A stretch of 64,000 bases of DNA from Natronosalvus caseinilyticus (GCF_017357105.1 NZ_CP071596.1:3100001-3164000), one strand, 5' to 3'. Shown: positions 8,445 to 16,254, counted from the stretch's first letter. The notes: generated from the sequence alone by a model not told the origin. Numbers and translations are program-made.

Positions 8445-8456
8445 GTGTCCGGACAC
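8445..8456. promoter_or_regulatory. 12-bp perfect palindrome upstream of the HalOD1 gene
   Basis: GTGTCCGGACAC is its own reverse complement and is preceded by a second GTGTCC half-site 12 bp before it, so the site looks like an operator for a dimeric regulator. It lies 42 bp from the HalOD1 start, about where transcription would begin. Occupancy is inferred only. Confidence 0.35.
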
Positions 8457-8709
8457 AAAAGTCAATCGGCCCGAGAAACGGTTCGACGGCCTGTATTGCT
8501 CTCGAGAGACACCGTCAACACTTCGTGACGGTTTCCTGGGTCAACCTGAAAACTGCGATCGTTCAGATCAGACGCGCCCTCGTCAACACAGTGCATGCTC
8601 GAGTGTGGTGCCAAGAGACCATCCTGGTGGGTTCACTCTAACCATCGAATTGGCTGGTACCTACCAGAGGAACCCCGTGTCTGGCCATTCACCAGAGCCA
8701 GCAACAATG
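8457..8709. other. Intergenic stretch upstream of the HalOD1 gene, no gene seen
   Basis: About 250 bp between the palindrome and the end of the lipoprotein gene. Frames on both strands have poor codon bias and no start-site signals. No RNA gene or repeat is evident. Confidence 0.5.
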
Positions 8710-9552
8710 TCACCTGGAAGTGGTTACTGTGTCACACTTCTCGACTACCTGCTGGCTGGCAGCCCCATCGGTCTCGCCACCGACAACGACAGGGCCACCA
8801 CTCGCACTATATGTGAACGAATACGAAGCTATCTTGCCGGACGAATGGAAGATGCCGATCTCTCCGTTGCGTTCTGTGCCGTCATCACAAGCACCGTCAG
8901 GTGCGCTACCCACAAACGCAAAGGGGCGATATATTGTCTCGAACGGAACGGTCTCGCCCGGGCCAACAACGAGATCTGTCCTCGATGGACTGAGCGGCCG
9001 GCTACGACCAGCGCCAACGACACCTGGTCCCAGTTCGAAAGAACCGCGATCAAACGACTCGCTCTGAAGATCGACAGTGGGGTTTGGAACGTTCCCATAC
9101 ATTCCGACAAACCGGACCAGAAGAGGGGCGGTGCCTGTATTGTGAATATCGAAGGAAGCCCTTCCGTCTGATTGCACCTCAATATTTTGTGCGACTCCAT
9201 GGACTGGTTCCCAAACCCACTGACTAACCCAACCATCGGAGGTTTTAGCTTCCACGTAGAGGTCTTTCGAAATATACGACGCTAGTCTGTCAGGGAACAC
9301 GACATCAAAACGAACACTATCGGAAGGGTGACTAACAGTTTGATATTGCTCATCAGCGGTTCGGTCGACCAGCACGGCCTTCTCGACCGTAGCCTCGTCT
9401 TGGAATCTTACCACTAGCTCTGTTCGCTCGTAACTATAGCTCTGGAAGACGTCTGAACTGTGTTGGTTGCTAACTGTTGACGATAACCTTGTACAGCCAC
9501 TTGTCAGTGATAACCCACTGACAAAGATAACAGCAAATTGCCTTCTTTTCAT
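8710..9552 (-). CDS. Lipoprotein of unknown function, atypical composition
   Basis: A 280-residue predicted lipoprotein. The N-terminus MKRRQFAVIFVSGLSLTSGC gives a short basic region, hydrophobic core and lipobox Cys at about residue 20. No catalytic motif is visible. The codon use is visibly less GC-rich than its neighbours and it carries fewer acidic residues, so recent transfer is likely. An opposite-strand frame of 245 codons in the same DNA lacks a signal peptide and is rejected. The gene lies just downstream (on the minus strand) of the tRNA-Leu repeats, the usual site for integrated DNA. Confidence 0.65.
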   Translation of the reverse strand: MKRRQFAVIFVSGLSLTSGCTRLSSTVSNQHSSDVFQSYSYERTELVVRFQDEATVEKAVLVDRTADEQYQTVSHPSDSVRFDVVFPDRLASYISKDLYVEAKTSDGWVSQWVWEPVHGVAQNIEVQSDGRASFDIHNTGTAPLLVRFVGMYGNVPNPTVDLQSESFDRGSFELGPGVVGAGRSRPLSPSRTDLVVGPGETVPFETIYRPFAFVGSAPDGACDDGTERNGEIGIFHSSGKIASYSFTYSASGGPVVVGGETDGAASQQVVEKCDTVTTSR

Positions 9553-9842
9553 AATTCTATTAATGTGTAAGAGTCCATACATCCATCGGCCAAGCTGGAG
9601 AAGATATCTAAACCCAAGTGGTGTTCAAATGTGCCGTCTACAATCTTCATCGAAAAGGTAGATATCCGTGGGATCGACCCCCCGTATCTCGCTTTCTCAC
9701 TGACGGGTAAATCAGTGGACACCGAAATCAGGCTTCGGCTAGCGAGTCTATGAACCACAATACTTGCGTTCACTTCACAGATTGTACGAAGTACGGATAC
9801 CGGCCACGAGAGACAATACTCGCGCTCGAGAGACAAATGGCC
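9553..9842. other. Intergenic region upstream of the orphan lipoprotein, no gene seen
   Basis: About 290 bp of relatively AT-rich DNA upstream of the lipoprotein gene. It has short frames on both strands that run into the tRNA-like repeats and are not credible genes. The start-proximal part (CATAATTCTATTAATG on the plus strand at about 9550-9565) may hold a leftward promoter. Confidence 0.4.
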
Positions 9843-9943
9843 CACCGGCAAATTCCTACGGAACAGCGCCGTCGCTCGACTGAGTGGTTCGTCGGAAAGG
9901 ATTATGCGTGGGTGATGTCCGCGAAGGGAAATCACCTGCATCG
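9843..9943. repeat. Direct repeat copy A with decayed tRNA-Leu sequence
   Basis: This 101-bp segment aligns without gaps to copy B (284 bp further on). The last 60 bp are almost identical (one difference, AAATC versus AGATC). The first 35 bp resemble the interior of the tRNA-Leu gene (CCTACGGRACAGCGCC) but carry many changes. It looks like a degenerate tRNA-derived duplication left from an integration or recombination event. Confidence 0.75.
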
Positions 9944-10004
9944 TCTCGTTCGGCGGCGTTGCCGCCTCACGTTTCGCGGTCGTGTATACAACCGCGCATG
10001 CAGC

Positions 10005-10021
10005 GCAAATCGGAGATTTGC
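10005..10021. other. Small hairpin GCAAATC-GGA-GATTTGC
   Basis: Perfect 7-bp inverted repeat with a 3-nt loop, located between the two 101-bp repeats. It is followed a few bases later by a second hairpin. It could be an RNA terminator or a recombination-associated structure. Confidence 0.4.
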
Positions 10022-10025
10022 TGGC

Positions 10026-10048
10026 ATGCAAATTCTCCAAATTTGCAT
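10026..10048. other. Small hairpin ATGCAAATT-CTCCA-AATTTGCAT
   Basis: A 9-bp perfect inverted repeat with a 5-nt loop that ends two bases before the 24-nt duplicate of the tRNA-Leu 3' end. Confidence 0.45.
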
Positions 10049-10049
10049 A

Positions 10050-10073
10050 CGATGCGTGGGACCGGATTTGAAC
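10050..10073. repeat. 24-nt duplicate of the tRNA-Leu 3' end (att-like)
   Basis: The 24 bases match the segment at 10251-10274 exactly. That segment is the 3' end of the tRNA-Leu gene plus four downstream bases. Duplicated tRNA 3' ends are the hallmark of att sites of tyrosine-recombinase elements. Here only about 200 bp lie between the copies and no integrase is present, so this would be a remnant. The copy is separated by about 55 bp from a further tRNA-like segment (GGCGGACCCCTATGGGACAT) that belongs to copy B, as if a tRNA copy had been split. Confidence 0.6.
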
Positions 10074-10126
10074 TTCCGTCGTTTCGCTTCGCTCACGACG
10101 ACGTTCGCAGTCGACGGGCGACTGCT

Positions 10127-10227
10127 CACCGGCGGACCCCTATGGGACATCGCAGTTGCTCAAGTAAGTGGTTCGTCGGAAAGGATTATGCGTGGGTGAT
10201 GTCCGCGAAGGGAGATCACCTGCATCG
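10127..10227. repeat. Direct repeat copy B with decayed tRNA-Leu sequence
   Basis: Second copy of the 101-bp repeat. Its left part (CACCGGCGGACCCCTATGGGACA) is closer to the intact tRNA-Leu than copy A is. The right part is shared with copy A almost base for base, including ATTATGCGTGGGTGATGTCC. It ends 25 bp before the tRNA 3' end region. Confidence 0.75.
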
Positions 10228-10254
10228 AGTGGTGGGATAATCCACCGTTGCGAT

Positions 10255-10338
<84 letters not shown>

Positions 10339-10430
10339 TCGCGGCGTCTTTCTGCACTTTCCGATATCCAACGGGCATATAAAAGCCCTTTCTTTTGCCG
10401 CCGGCTCTGGGGGGCCGTCACATAGAAACG

Positions 10431-10514
10431 AGTGTTGTGTCAAGCCTGATGTGATGAGACGAACCGATACCTTGTGTCCGGTTCGTCTCATCGATTGACG
10501 CTTGACGGAACACT
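10431..10514. mobile_element. 84-bp palindromic MITE-like element
   Basis: Two 36-nt arms flank a 12-nt centre. The arms match at 14 of 14 positions in the inner block (GATGAGACGAACCG against CGGTTCGTCTCATC) and at 13 of 15 in the outer block, which begins AGTGTT and ends AACACT. Only a 7-nt interior segment is clearly mismatched. It lies between the divergent tRNA-Leu and MBF1 genes, so it is not an ordinary terminator. No obvious target-site duplication was found. A non-autonomous insertion element is the favoured reading; a strong operator or structured RNA is an alternative. Confidence 0.5.
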
Positions 10515-10570
10515 AGTAATCGACAGGCAGTGAACGGTGCCTTGAAATGTCGGACCGGCCAATGGTAGTC

Positions 10571-11095
10571 ATGGCAAAATACTCGACCGGCTCGTCGTCC
10601 GGCGGCGGCGGGACGAACTGCGAGCTCTGTGGCGCCGAAAGCGACTCGCTGCGTCGAGCGACCGTCGCCGGCGCCGACCTCGAGGTCTGCCCGAACTGTG
10701 CCCCCCACAGCGACGAACAGAAGCAGCGTAGTCGTCGGTCGGGGGGCTCCGGCTCGAGCGGCTCGCGATCGCAGGACGAACCCAATCGCAAGAAGAAAGC
10801 CGCCCAGAACGTCGCCCGTGCGAACCCAATATGGGACGGCGACTCCGAACACTGGGAGAAGGAGGGAACGAACTACAACGACGACCCGCTGCCGTACCTC
10901 GTCTCCGGCTACGGTGAACGCGTCGAGGCAGCCCGCCAGGAGGCCGGACTAAAGCGCGAGGAACTCGCCGAGGAACTCGGCTGTCGCGAGTCCGACCTGC
11001 TGGCCGTCGAACAGGGGCGAGCGACCCAGGCTGGCGTCGGCGGCGGGCTCATCACGGCCCTCGAGTCGGTTCTCGACGTCGAACTCGCCGAATAG
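10571..11095 (+). CDS. aMBF1-type transcription factor (multiprotein bridging factor 1)
   Basis: A 174-residue protein with an N-terminal zinc ribbon (CELCG near residue 16 and CPNC near residue 40), a Gly/Ser/Arg-rich linker, and a C-terminal helix-turn-helix (GERVEAARQEAGLKREELAEEL then CRESDLLAVEQGR). That layout is the archaeal TIGR00270/MBF1 family, which bridges regulators and TBP in eukaryotes and associates with translation in some archaea. Two other ATG codons lie 9 and 24 bp upstream; the chosen start begins AKYSTGSSSGG as family members do. Confidence 0.88.
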   Translation: MAKYSTGSSSGGGGTNCELCGAESDSLRRATVAGADLEVCPNCAPHSDEQKQRSRRSGGSGSSGSRSQDEPNRKKKAAQNVARANPIWDGDSEHWEKEGTNYNDDPLPYLVSGYGERVEAARQEAGLKREELAEELGCRESDLLAVEQGRATQAGVGGGLITALESVLDVELAE

Positions 11096-11150
11096 TGCCC
11101 GGACTCGTGCTAACACGCTCCCCAGAATGGGAGACGCCGCGGCGAGCAGA

Positions 11151-11157
11151 CTTTTAT
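11151..11157 (+). promoter_or_regulatory. TATA-like promoter of the AlaX gene
   Basis: CTTTTAT lies about 27 bp before the chosen ATG, fitting a leaderless transcript and supporting that start over the upstream in-frame one at 11127. Confidence 0.45.
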
Positions 11158-11180
11158 CGGAGGCCGACGGAGTCCCACCA

Positions 11181-12407
11181 ATGAGCGGTCAACGGGCAGC
11201 GGCCGAGCCCTACACAACGCGATTCGAAACCGAGGTGACGGCAGTCGACGGGAAGCGCGTCTGGCTCGAGACGACGTACTTCTACGCCGAGGGCGGCGGC
11301 CAGCCAGCCGACCGCGGGCGGATTGGCGACGTTCCCGTCGAGGACGTCCAGATCGTCGACGGCGAGCACGTCCACGTCCTCGCGGATCCAGCGTCGTTCA
11401 AGGCCGGGCACCGCGTCATGTGCTCGATCGACTGGTCGTTCCGGATGTACTGTATGCGCGCACACACCGCCAGCCACGTCCTCTACGGCGCAGGGCGCCG
11501 CCTCCTCGAGGACCTCGGCTACGGCGGGTTCGACATCGGCGAGGAGAAGATCCGCGTCGACCTCGAGACGACGACCGAGATCGACGACGACGTGCTGATC
11601 GAACTCGACGAACTGGTCAACCGGGCAGTCTGGGAGTCTCGACCGGTCTCCTGGGAGGACGTCCAGGTCGCGGACGCGCGCGAACGCGACGAGATTGCGT
11701 TCAACGAAGCCACGGAGGAAGGTGCCTTTTCCAGGGGCCAGGTCCGCGTCGTCACGATCGGCTCGAAAGACGACAACGGCCGGACGACCAATGGCTCGAG
11801 CAACCCCTGGGACGTCGCGGCCTGCGGCGGAACCCACGTTCGAAACACCCGGGAAATCGGGCCCGTCACAGTCCTCGACCGGTCGAACCCCGGAGAGGGA
11901 CTCACGCGCGTCGAGTTCGCCGTCGGCCCGCGAGCGATCGAGCGCCGGGCAGCCGAAAAGCGAGCGGCGTTCGCGGCGAAGCGGACGCTGGGGGCGGACG
12001 TCACCTCGATATCGGACGCCCTCGAGGAGACCGTCGAGCGCCAGGACGCTCTCGAGGCCGACACGCGTGCCCTCGAGGCCGAACTCGTCGAACGAGCGCT
12101 CGAGGCGGTCGATCCCGTCGAACGAGACGGCGAGACGTGGCTCGTGACGAGCGTCGACGGGATCGAACCGGACGCGCTCGCCGACGCCGTTCGCGGCGTC
12201 ACCGACTCGCGCGCGGACGTTCTCGCTGTGGTCGGCGAAACCGACTACCCGTTCGTCGTGATCCGGAGCGAGGGTGGTGCCGACGCGGGTGCAGTGGTCG
12301 AGGATCTGACGGCCGAGTTCGGCGGCGGCGGCGGCGGTTCGTCGTCGTTCGCCCAGGCGGGTGGCTTCGACGTCGCTGCCGAGGACGTCCTCGAGGCGCT
12401 CGGCTGA
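11181..12407 (+). CDS. AlaX-type alanyl-tRNA editing protein with DHHA1 domain
   Basis: A 408-residue trans-editing enzyme that hydrolyses mischarged Ser- or Gly-tRNA(Ala). The zinc-binding editing core is intact: H95-T-A-S-H99, then C215-G-G-T-H219. Residues about 1-80 form the threonyl/alanyl second additional domain beta-barrel with the phrase YFYAEGGGQPADRG. The C-terminal third carries a coiled coil (about 265-310) and a DHHA1-like domain ending GGGGGSSSFAQAGGF, which in alanyl-tRNA synthetases contacts tRNA. It is thus a longer AlaX (AlaX-L type) rather than the short form. It is convergent with the next gene. Confidence 0.9.
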   Translation: MSGQRAAAEPYTTRFETEVTAVDGKRVWLETTYFYAEGGGQPADRGRIGDVPVEDVQIVDGEHVHVLADPASFKAGHRVMCSIDWSFRMYCMRAHTASHVLYGAGRRLLEDLGYGGFDIGEEKIRVDLETTTEIDDDVLIELDELVNRAVWESRPVSWEDVQVADARERDEIAFNEATEEGAFSRGQVRVVTIGSKDDNGRTTNGSSNPWDVAACGGTHVRNTREIGPVTVLDRSNPGEGLTRVEFAVGPRAIERRAAEKRAAFAAKRTLGADVTSISDALEETVERQDALEADTRALEAELVERALEAVDPVERDGETWLVTSVDGIEPDALADAVRGVTDSRADVLAVVGETDYPFVVIRSEGGADAGAVVEDLTAEFGGGGGGSSSFAQAGGFDVAAEDVLEALG

Positions 12408-12425
12408 GAGGCCGTGCTCGAGGCT

Positions 12426-12445
12426 AAAAACGAAACCGGATTTTT
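12426..12445. terminator. Probable bidirectional terminator
   Basis: Between the convergent AlaX and dehydratase genes an A5 tract and a T5 tract are 10 bp apart, so each strand carries an oligo-T run just after its stop codon, which suits archaeal T-rich termination. Confidence 0.45.
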
Positions 12446-12459
12446 GAACGAGTTCGGGA

Positions 12460-13611
12460 CTACGGACGCTTGAGCGCGCCTTCGGCGTCGAAGAGGCTGT
12501 GGCTGTCCTTCGGTTCGCCGGGGTACTGGCGAGCTGCCTCGGCGTCGAACTCGACGCCCAGCCCGGGTTCGTCCGGAACCTTGAGCGTCCCGTCCTCGAC
12601 CTCGAAGTCGTGATCGATGATCTCGTCACCCCACTCGACGTCGCGGCTCATGTGCTCGAGCACCTCGAGGTTCTCGATGCCCGCACAGAGGTGGAGGCCG
12701 GCGGCGGTGCTGATGCCGGAGTTGGGGTTGTGAGGCGCGAACGTCATGTAGCGCGCCTTCGCCATCTCCGCAGCGTGCTGTAGCTCGGCGAGGCTGCCGT
12801 AGTTCGTCAGGTCCGGCTGGATGATGTCGCACGCACCCTTCCGGATCAGGTCATCCATGGTCTCGTTGTTGTAGATGCGTTCGCCGGTCGCGACGGGCAT
12901 GGTGACGCGGTCGGCGACCTTGGCCATCGCTTCACGGTCCTCGAGTTCGACCGGCTCCTCGAGGAACATGATGTCGTACTCTTCGAGCGCCTCGGCGACC
13001 TGAATCGCCCCTCGGACCGAGAAGCGGCCGTGACAGTCGAGGGCGATGCCGACGTCCCAGCCGACGGCCTCGCGGACGGCCTCGAGCAGGTCGGCAACCT
13101 CCTCGATTTGCGCGTTCGAGAGGGAGTACTCGTAGTGAGCGAACGGATCGCACTTCAGGGCGGGGTACTCCTGTTCGAAGACGGCCTTTTCGGCGTGGCG
13201 GGCATAGTTTTCGGGCGTGCGCTCGCCGATGTGCCAGCCGTTTGCGTAGACGGGAATCTCGTCGTGAACCTTCCCACCGAGGAGCTTCCAGACCGGCTCG
13301 TCGTAGTATTTGCCCGCGATGTCCCAGAGGGCGATGTCGAACGCCGAAGCGACGGCGTTGATGAGCTTGCCTGCCCGCCACGCGAACGGGTACCGGGTAA
13401 GCCGTCGGTTGAGTTTCTTGCGGTTCAGCGGGTCTTCGCCGATGAGGTAGTGTTTGTGGGCTTCAGCCGTGGCCTCGAGCGCGGCGGTGAGACCCTCACC
13501 GCTCAGGGCCTCGCCGACACCCGTGATGCCCTCGTCGGTCGTGACCTGGACGAAAAACCAGTTGCGCCAGTCCGCGTCAACGACGAACGTTTCGACGTCA
13601 GTGATCTCCAT
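12460..13611 (-). CDS. Sugar-acid dehydratase, enolase superfamily
   Basis: A 383-residue member of the mandelate racemase/muconate lactonizing group. N-terminal capping domain: ITDVETFVVDADWRNWFFVQV; barrel: ALKCDPFAHYE (catalytic KxD), IALDCHGRF (metal Asp), FLEEPVELEDREAM (metal Glu), TGERIYN (metal Glu), and APHNPNSGI (catalytic His). The KxD plus His pair suits gluconate/galactonate/xylonate-type dehydratases acting in the semi- or non-phosphorylated Entner-Doudoroff routes of haloarchaea. The exact sugar acid cannot be read from sequence. It is transcribed divergently from a second dehydratase. Confidence 0.85.
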   Translation of the reverse strand: MEITDVETFVVDADWRNWFFVQVTTDEGITGVGEALSGEGLTAALEATAEAHKHYLIGEDPLNRKKLNRRLTRYPFAWRAGKLINAVASAFDIALWDIAGKYYDEPVWKLLGGKVHDEIPVYANGWHIGERTPENYARHAEKAVFEQEYPALKCDPFAHYEYSLSNAQIEEVADLLEAVREAVGWDVGIALDCHGRFSVRGAIQVAEALEEYDIMFLEEPVELEDREAMAKVADRVTMPVATGERIYNNETMDDLIRKGACDIIQPDLTNYGSLAELQHAAEMAKARYMTFAPHNPNSGISTAAGLHLCAGIENLEVLEHMSRDVEWGDEIIDHDFEVEDGTLKVPDEPGLGVEFDAEAARQYPGEPKDSHSLFDAEGALKRP

Positions 13612-13723
13612 GGTCGAATATTTACTCGGGTTCTAATACTATTTTCGATCAGTGGCTCGTCGTGGCCTCGACGACTTCCGGTTCCGGCAGGGGATTCTTA
13701 CGGGTAACCGATGTATCCCGACT

Positions 13724-14956
13724 ATGGGCATCGATTACTCGCAACTCCACGACCCGAACGCGGAGTATACGATGCGAGAGTTGTCGGCGGAGACGATGGG
13801 TGTCGCGGCGAAACGCGGCGGCGGCCGAGACGTCGAGATTACCGACATCCAGACGACGATGGTCGACGGGAACTTCCCGTGGACGCTCGTCCGCGTCTAC
13901 ACCGACGCGGGAATCGTCGGCACCGGCGAGGCCTACTGGGGCGCCGGCGTCAGTGAACTCGTCGAGCGGATGAAACCCTTCCTCAAGGGCGAGAACCCGC
14001 TCGACGTCGACCGACTCACCGAGCACATGGTCCAGAAGATGTCTGGCGAAGGGTCGCTCGCGGGCGTCACCGTGACGGCAATTTCGGGCATCGAGGTTGC
14101 CCTCCACGACCTCGCCGGGAAGATCCTCGAGGTGCCGGCCTACCAGCTGCTGGGCGGGAAGTACCGCGACGAGATGCGGGTCTACTGCGACTGTCACACC
14201 GAGGAGGAAGCCGATCCGATCGCCTGTGCCGACGAGGCCGAACGCGTCGTCGACGAACTCGGCTACGACGCGCTGAAGTTCGACCTGGACGTGCCCTCGG
14301 GCCACGAGAAAGACCGGGCGAATCGCCACCTGCGCGACGTCGAAATCGAGCACAAGGCGAGCATCGTCGAGGCCGTCACCGAGGCCGTCGGCCACAGGGC
14401 CGACGTCGCCTTCGACTGCCACTGGACGTTCTCCGCCGGCAGCGCGAAGCGACTGGCCAGGCGCCTCGAGGAGTACAGCGTCTGGTGGCTCGAGGACCCC
14501 GTCCCGCCGGAGAATCACGACGTCCAGCGGGAGGTCACCCAGTCGACGACGACGCCGATCACGGTTGGCGAGAACGTCTACCGAAAACACGGTCAGCGTC
14601 GCCTCCTCGAGGGGCAGGCCGTCGACATCATCGCGCCCGACCTGCCGAAAGTCGGGGGAATGCGCGAGACGCGCAAGATCGCTGACCTGGCGGACATGTA
14701 CTACGTTCCCGTCGCGATGCACAACGTCGCCTCGCCGGTCGCGACGATGGCCGCGGCGCACGTCGGTGCGGCCATCCCGAACTCCCTGGCCGTCGAGTAC
14801 CACAGCTACGAACTCGGCTGGTGGGACGACCTCGTCGAAGAGACGGTCATCGAGGACGGCTACATCGAGATCCCCGAGGAGCCGGGACTCGGTGTCACCC
14901 TCGATCTGGATGCTGTCGAAGAGCACCTGGTCGACGGCGCTGAGTTGTTTGACTGA
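13724..14956 (+). CDS. xacD: Xylonate/arabinonate dehydratase
   Basis: A 410-residue enolase-superfamily dehydratase with close similarity by eye to the haloarchaeal XacD that dehydrates D-xylonate and L-arabinonate in oxidative pentose degradation. Signature segments are YSQLHDPNAEYTMRELSAE, EITDIQTTMVDGNFPWTLVR, ALKFDLDVPSG (KxD), AFDCHWTFS, WLEDPVPPEN, VGENVYR, and MHNVASPVAT (catalytic His). The ATG fits homology; an in-frame codon 72 bp upstream is not supported. The adjacent divergent homologue suggests a small sugar-acid locus, although the xylose dehydrogenase and later pathway genes are not in the window. Confidence 0.9.
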   Translation: MGIDYSQLHDPNAEYTMRELSAETMGVAAKRGGGRDVEITDIQTTMVDGNFPWTLVRVYTDAGIVGTGEAYWGAGVSELVERMKPFLKGENPLDVDRLTEHMVQKMSGEGSLAGVTVTAISGIEVALHDLAGKILEVPAYQLLGGKYRDEMRVYCDCHTEEEADPIACADEAERVVDELGYDALKFDLDVPSGHEKDRANRHLRDVEIEHKASIVEAVTEAVGHRADVAFDCHWTFSAGSAKRLARRLEEYSVWWLEDPVPPENHDVQREVTQSTTTPITVGENVYRKHGQRRLLEGQAVDIIAPDLPKVGGMRETRKIADLADMYYVPVAMHNVASPVATMAAAHVGAAIPNSLAVEYHSYELGWWDDLVEETVIEDGYIEIPEEPGLGVTLDLDAVEEHLVDGAELFD

Positions 14957-15303
14957 GCGTAGCGAAGTCAAACTCGAAAATCTTCGATTTTCTTGTTCGA
15001 CGAAGCGTGAGCTTCGTCGTGCTCGCTGCGTTCTGCTCAACGGTGTTTGACTGGGCGTATGCGTTATCGTAGTTCACTGGGCGCGCATAGTATCGTTCGG
15101 GTGAGTTAGCGGACGAGTTATCGGAACTCGAGTGTATCTCGACTCCTGGACGCTCGACACCCTTACTATAAAAAATGTAGTATTATGTCAGAGCCACCGT
15201 CTTTTGAAAGACAGCGGCTCGTGTTGGGAAGTTGGCCCTGTCGAACTCTCCTCCGCTCGAGGCTCGAGCAGGCGATAGGAGTGCTCGACTGTCGCCTCAG
15301 CCG
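14957..15303. other. Intergenic region with three hairpins and a TATA-like box
   Basis: It holds a GAAAATC-TTC-GATTTTC hairpin (14976-14992), a 9-bp stem CGACGAAGC-GTGA-GCTTCGTCG (14998-15019) and a GAGCC...GGCTC hairpin with inner GTCTTT/AAAGAC stem (15191-15220). GTTTGACTGAGCG and GTTTGACTGGGCG form a direct repeat around the first two (14947 and 15045). TTACTATAAAAAATG at about 15163-15177 is a rightward TATA-like box with no gene after it. The first two hairpins may terminate xacD. A small RNA starting near 15200 is possible but unproven. Confidence 0.5.
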
Positions 15304-15483
15304 TCAGGACTCGTCGTCCGCTTGACGTTCCTCGTCCGCTCGGCGTGGCGCACTCTGCTTGCCGAGGTCGCTCCCCTCGTCGACCTCCTCTGGGTCGCGA
15401 TCGATTCGCTCGAGTTCGTCCTCGATCTCTGCCTCTCGTTCGGCCACGTACTCGTCGGATCGGTCGGTATCGTCTTCGGCCAT
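15304..15483 (-). CDS. Small acidic hydrophilic protein, 59 aa
   Basis: A 59-residue protein MAEDDTDRSDEYVAEREAEI..., very rich in Asp, Glu and Arg, predicted to be a charged coiled coil (residues about 12-35) with a disordered tail. The strong acidic bias and codon use match genuine haloarchaeal proteins rather than antisense noise. An opposite-strand hydrophobic frame of 85 codons in the same DNA is considered a shadow. No function is proposed. Confidence 0.6.
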   Translation of the reverse strand: MAEDDTDRSDEYVAEREAEIEDELERIDRDPEEVDEGSDLGKQSAPRRADEERQADDES

Positions 15484-15626
15484 ACGTGAAGTGCGCAGTC
15501 CAGGGTCAGGAAAGCGCGGCCGTCATCTGCAACGTGGGGGTGGGGGCGCTCCAGTGGGTACAGCCCAGCGATTGACCCCCGGAAGAGAAAGACAGATAAA
15601 AGGCCCCGCATTGTGAACACACAGAT

Positions 15627-15803
15627 ATGGACGTTCCCTACGATCTCACCTCGTACGTGCGGGTACTGAAGATGGCGACGACCCCCACACGGGAGGAATT
15701 CGTGCAAGTGTCGAAGATCGCCGGGGCGGGAATCCTGCTCGTCGGCCTGCTCGGATTCCTCATCGGCGTGGTCATGCTGTTCCTCACTGGTGGGGGCTTC
15801 TGA
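15627..15803 (+). CDS. secE: Preprotein translocase subunit SecE
   Basis: A 58-residue protein with a short amphipathic N-terminus ([20 protein letters not shown]), the conserved helix ([16 protein letters not shown]) and one transmembrane helix (residues about 34-54). This is the expected size and shape of archaeal Sec61-gamma/SecE, which clamps SecY. Its stop overlaps the start of spt5 by one base (TGATG). The secE-spt5 pairing is conserved in archaea and supports the call. Confidence 0.93.
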   Translation: MDVPYDLTSYVRVLKMATTPTREEFVQVSKIAGAGILLVGLLGFLIGVVMLFLTGGGF

Positions 15804-16240
15804 TGCCGATCTACGCAGTCAAAACGACGGCCAGCCAGGAACAGACCGTCGCGGACATGATCATCAACCGCGAGGAGCCAGAGGTACACGCCGCGCTCGC
15901 CCCCGACTCGTTGACCTCCTACGTGATGGTCGAGTCCGACGGCCACGCCGTTCTCGAGCGGATCCTGGAGGACATCCCTCACGCTCGAACGGTCATCCCG
16001 GGCGAGTCCGACATCTCGGAAGTCGAGCACTTCCTCTCGCCCAAGCCGGACGTCGAGGGCATCGCCGAAGGCGACATCGTCGAACTCATCGCCGGGCCGT
16101 TCAAGGGCGAGAAGGCGCAGGTTCAGCGCATCGACGAGGGCAAGGACCAGGTGACCGTCGAATTGTACGAGGCGACGGTGCCGATTCCGGTGACGGTTCG
16201 CGGGGACCAGATTCGCGTCCTCGACTCCGACGAGCGATAG
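15803..16240 (+). CDS. spt5: Transcription elongation factor Spt5 (NusG)
   Basis: A 145-residue archaeal Spt5: NGN domain at residues 1-85 ([20 protein letters not shown] at the start, with VMVESDGHAVLERILEDIPH) and a KOW domain at about 87-120 (IVELIAGPFKGEKAQVQRID). It binds the RNA polymerase clamp to increase processivity. It is translationally coupled to secE through a one-base overlap, and a T5 run follows the stop. Confidence 0.95.
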   Translation: MPIYAVKTTASQEQTVADMIINREEPEVHAALAPDSLTSYVMVESDGHAVLERILEDIPHARTVIPGESDISEVEHFLSPKPDVEGIAEGDIVELIAGPFKGEKAQVQRIDEGKDQVTVELYEATVPIPVTVRGDQIRVLDSDER

Positions 16241-16249
16241 CGTTCGGCG

Positions 16250-16254
16250 TTTTT
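16250..16254 (+). terminator. Oligo-T terminator after spt5
   Basis: A T5 tract begins 10 bp after the spt5 stop, in a GC-rich context, as expected for archaeal termination of secE-spt5. Confidence 0.4.

Noticed and set aside
8434-9171. A 245-codon plus-strand frame overlapping the orphan lipoprotein gene
   Set aside because: The minus-strand frame has a signal peptide and lipobox; this one has no domain and follows the antisense pattern of a real gene.
9549-10040. A 163-codon minus-strand frame over the tRNA-like repeat copy A
   Set aside because: It crosses decayed tRNA sequence and hairpins, has no recognisable domain and its codon bias is poor.
10431-10514. Transcription terminator for tRNA-Leu or aMBF1
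   Set aside because: The genes are divergent, so no terminator is expected there; archaeal termination also relies on T-runs rather than long stems.
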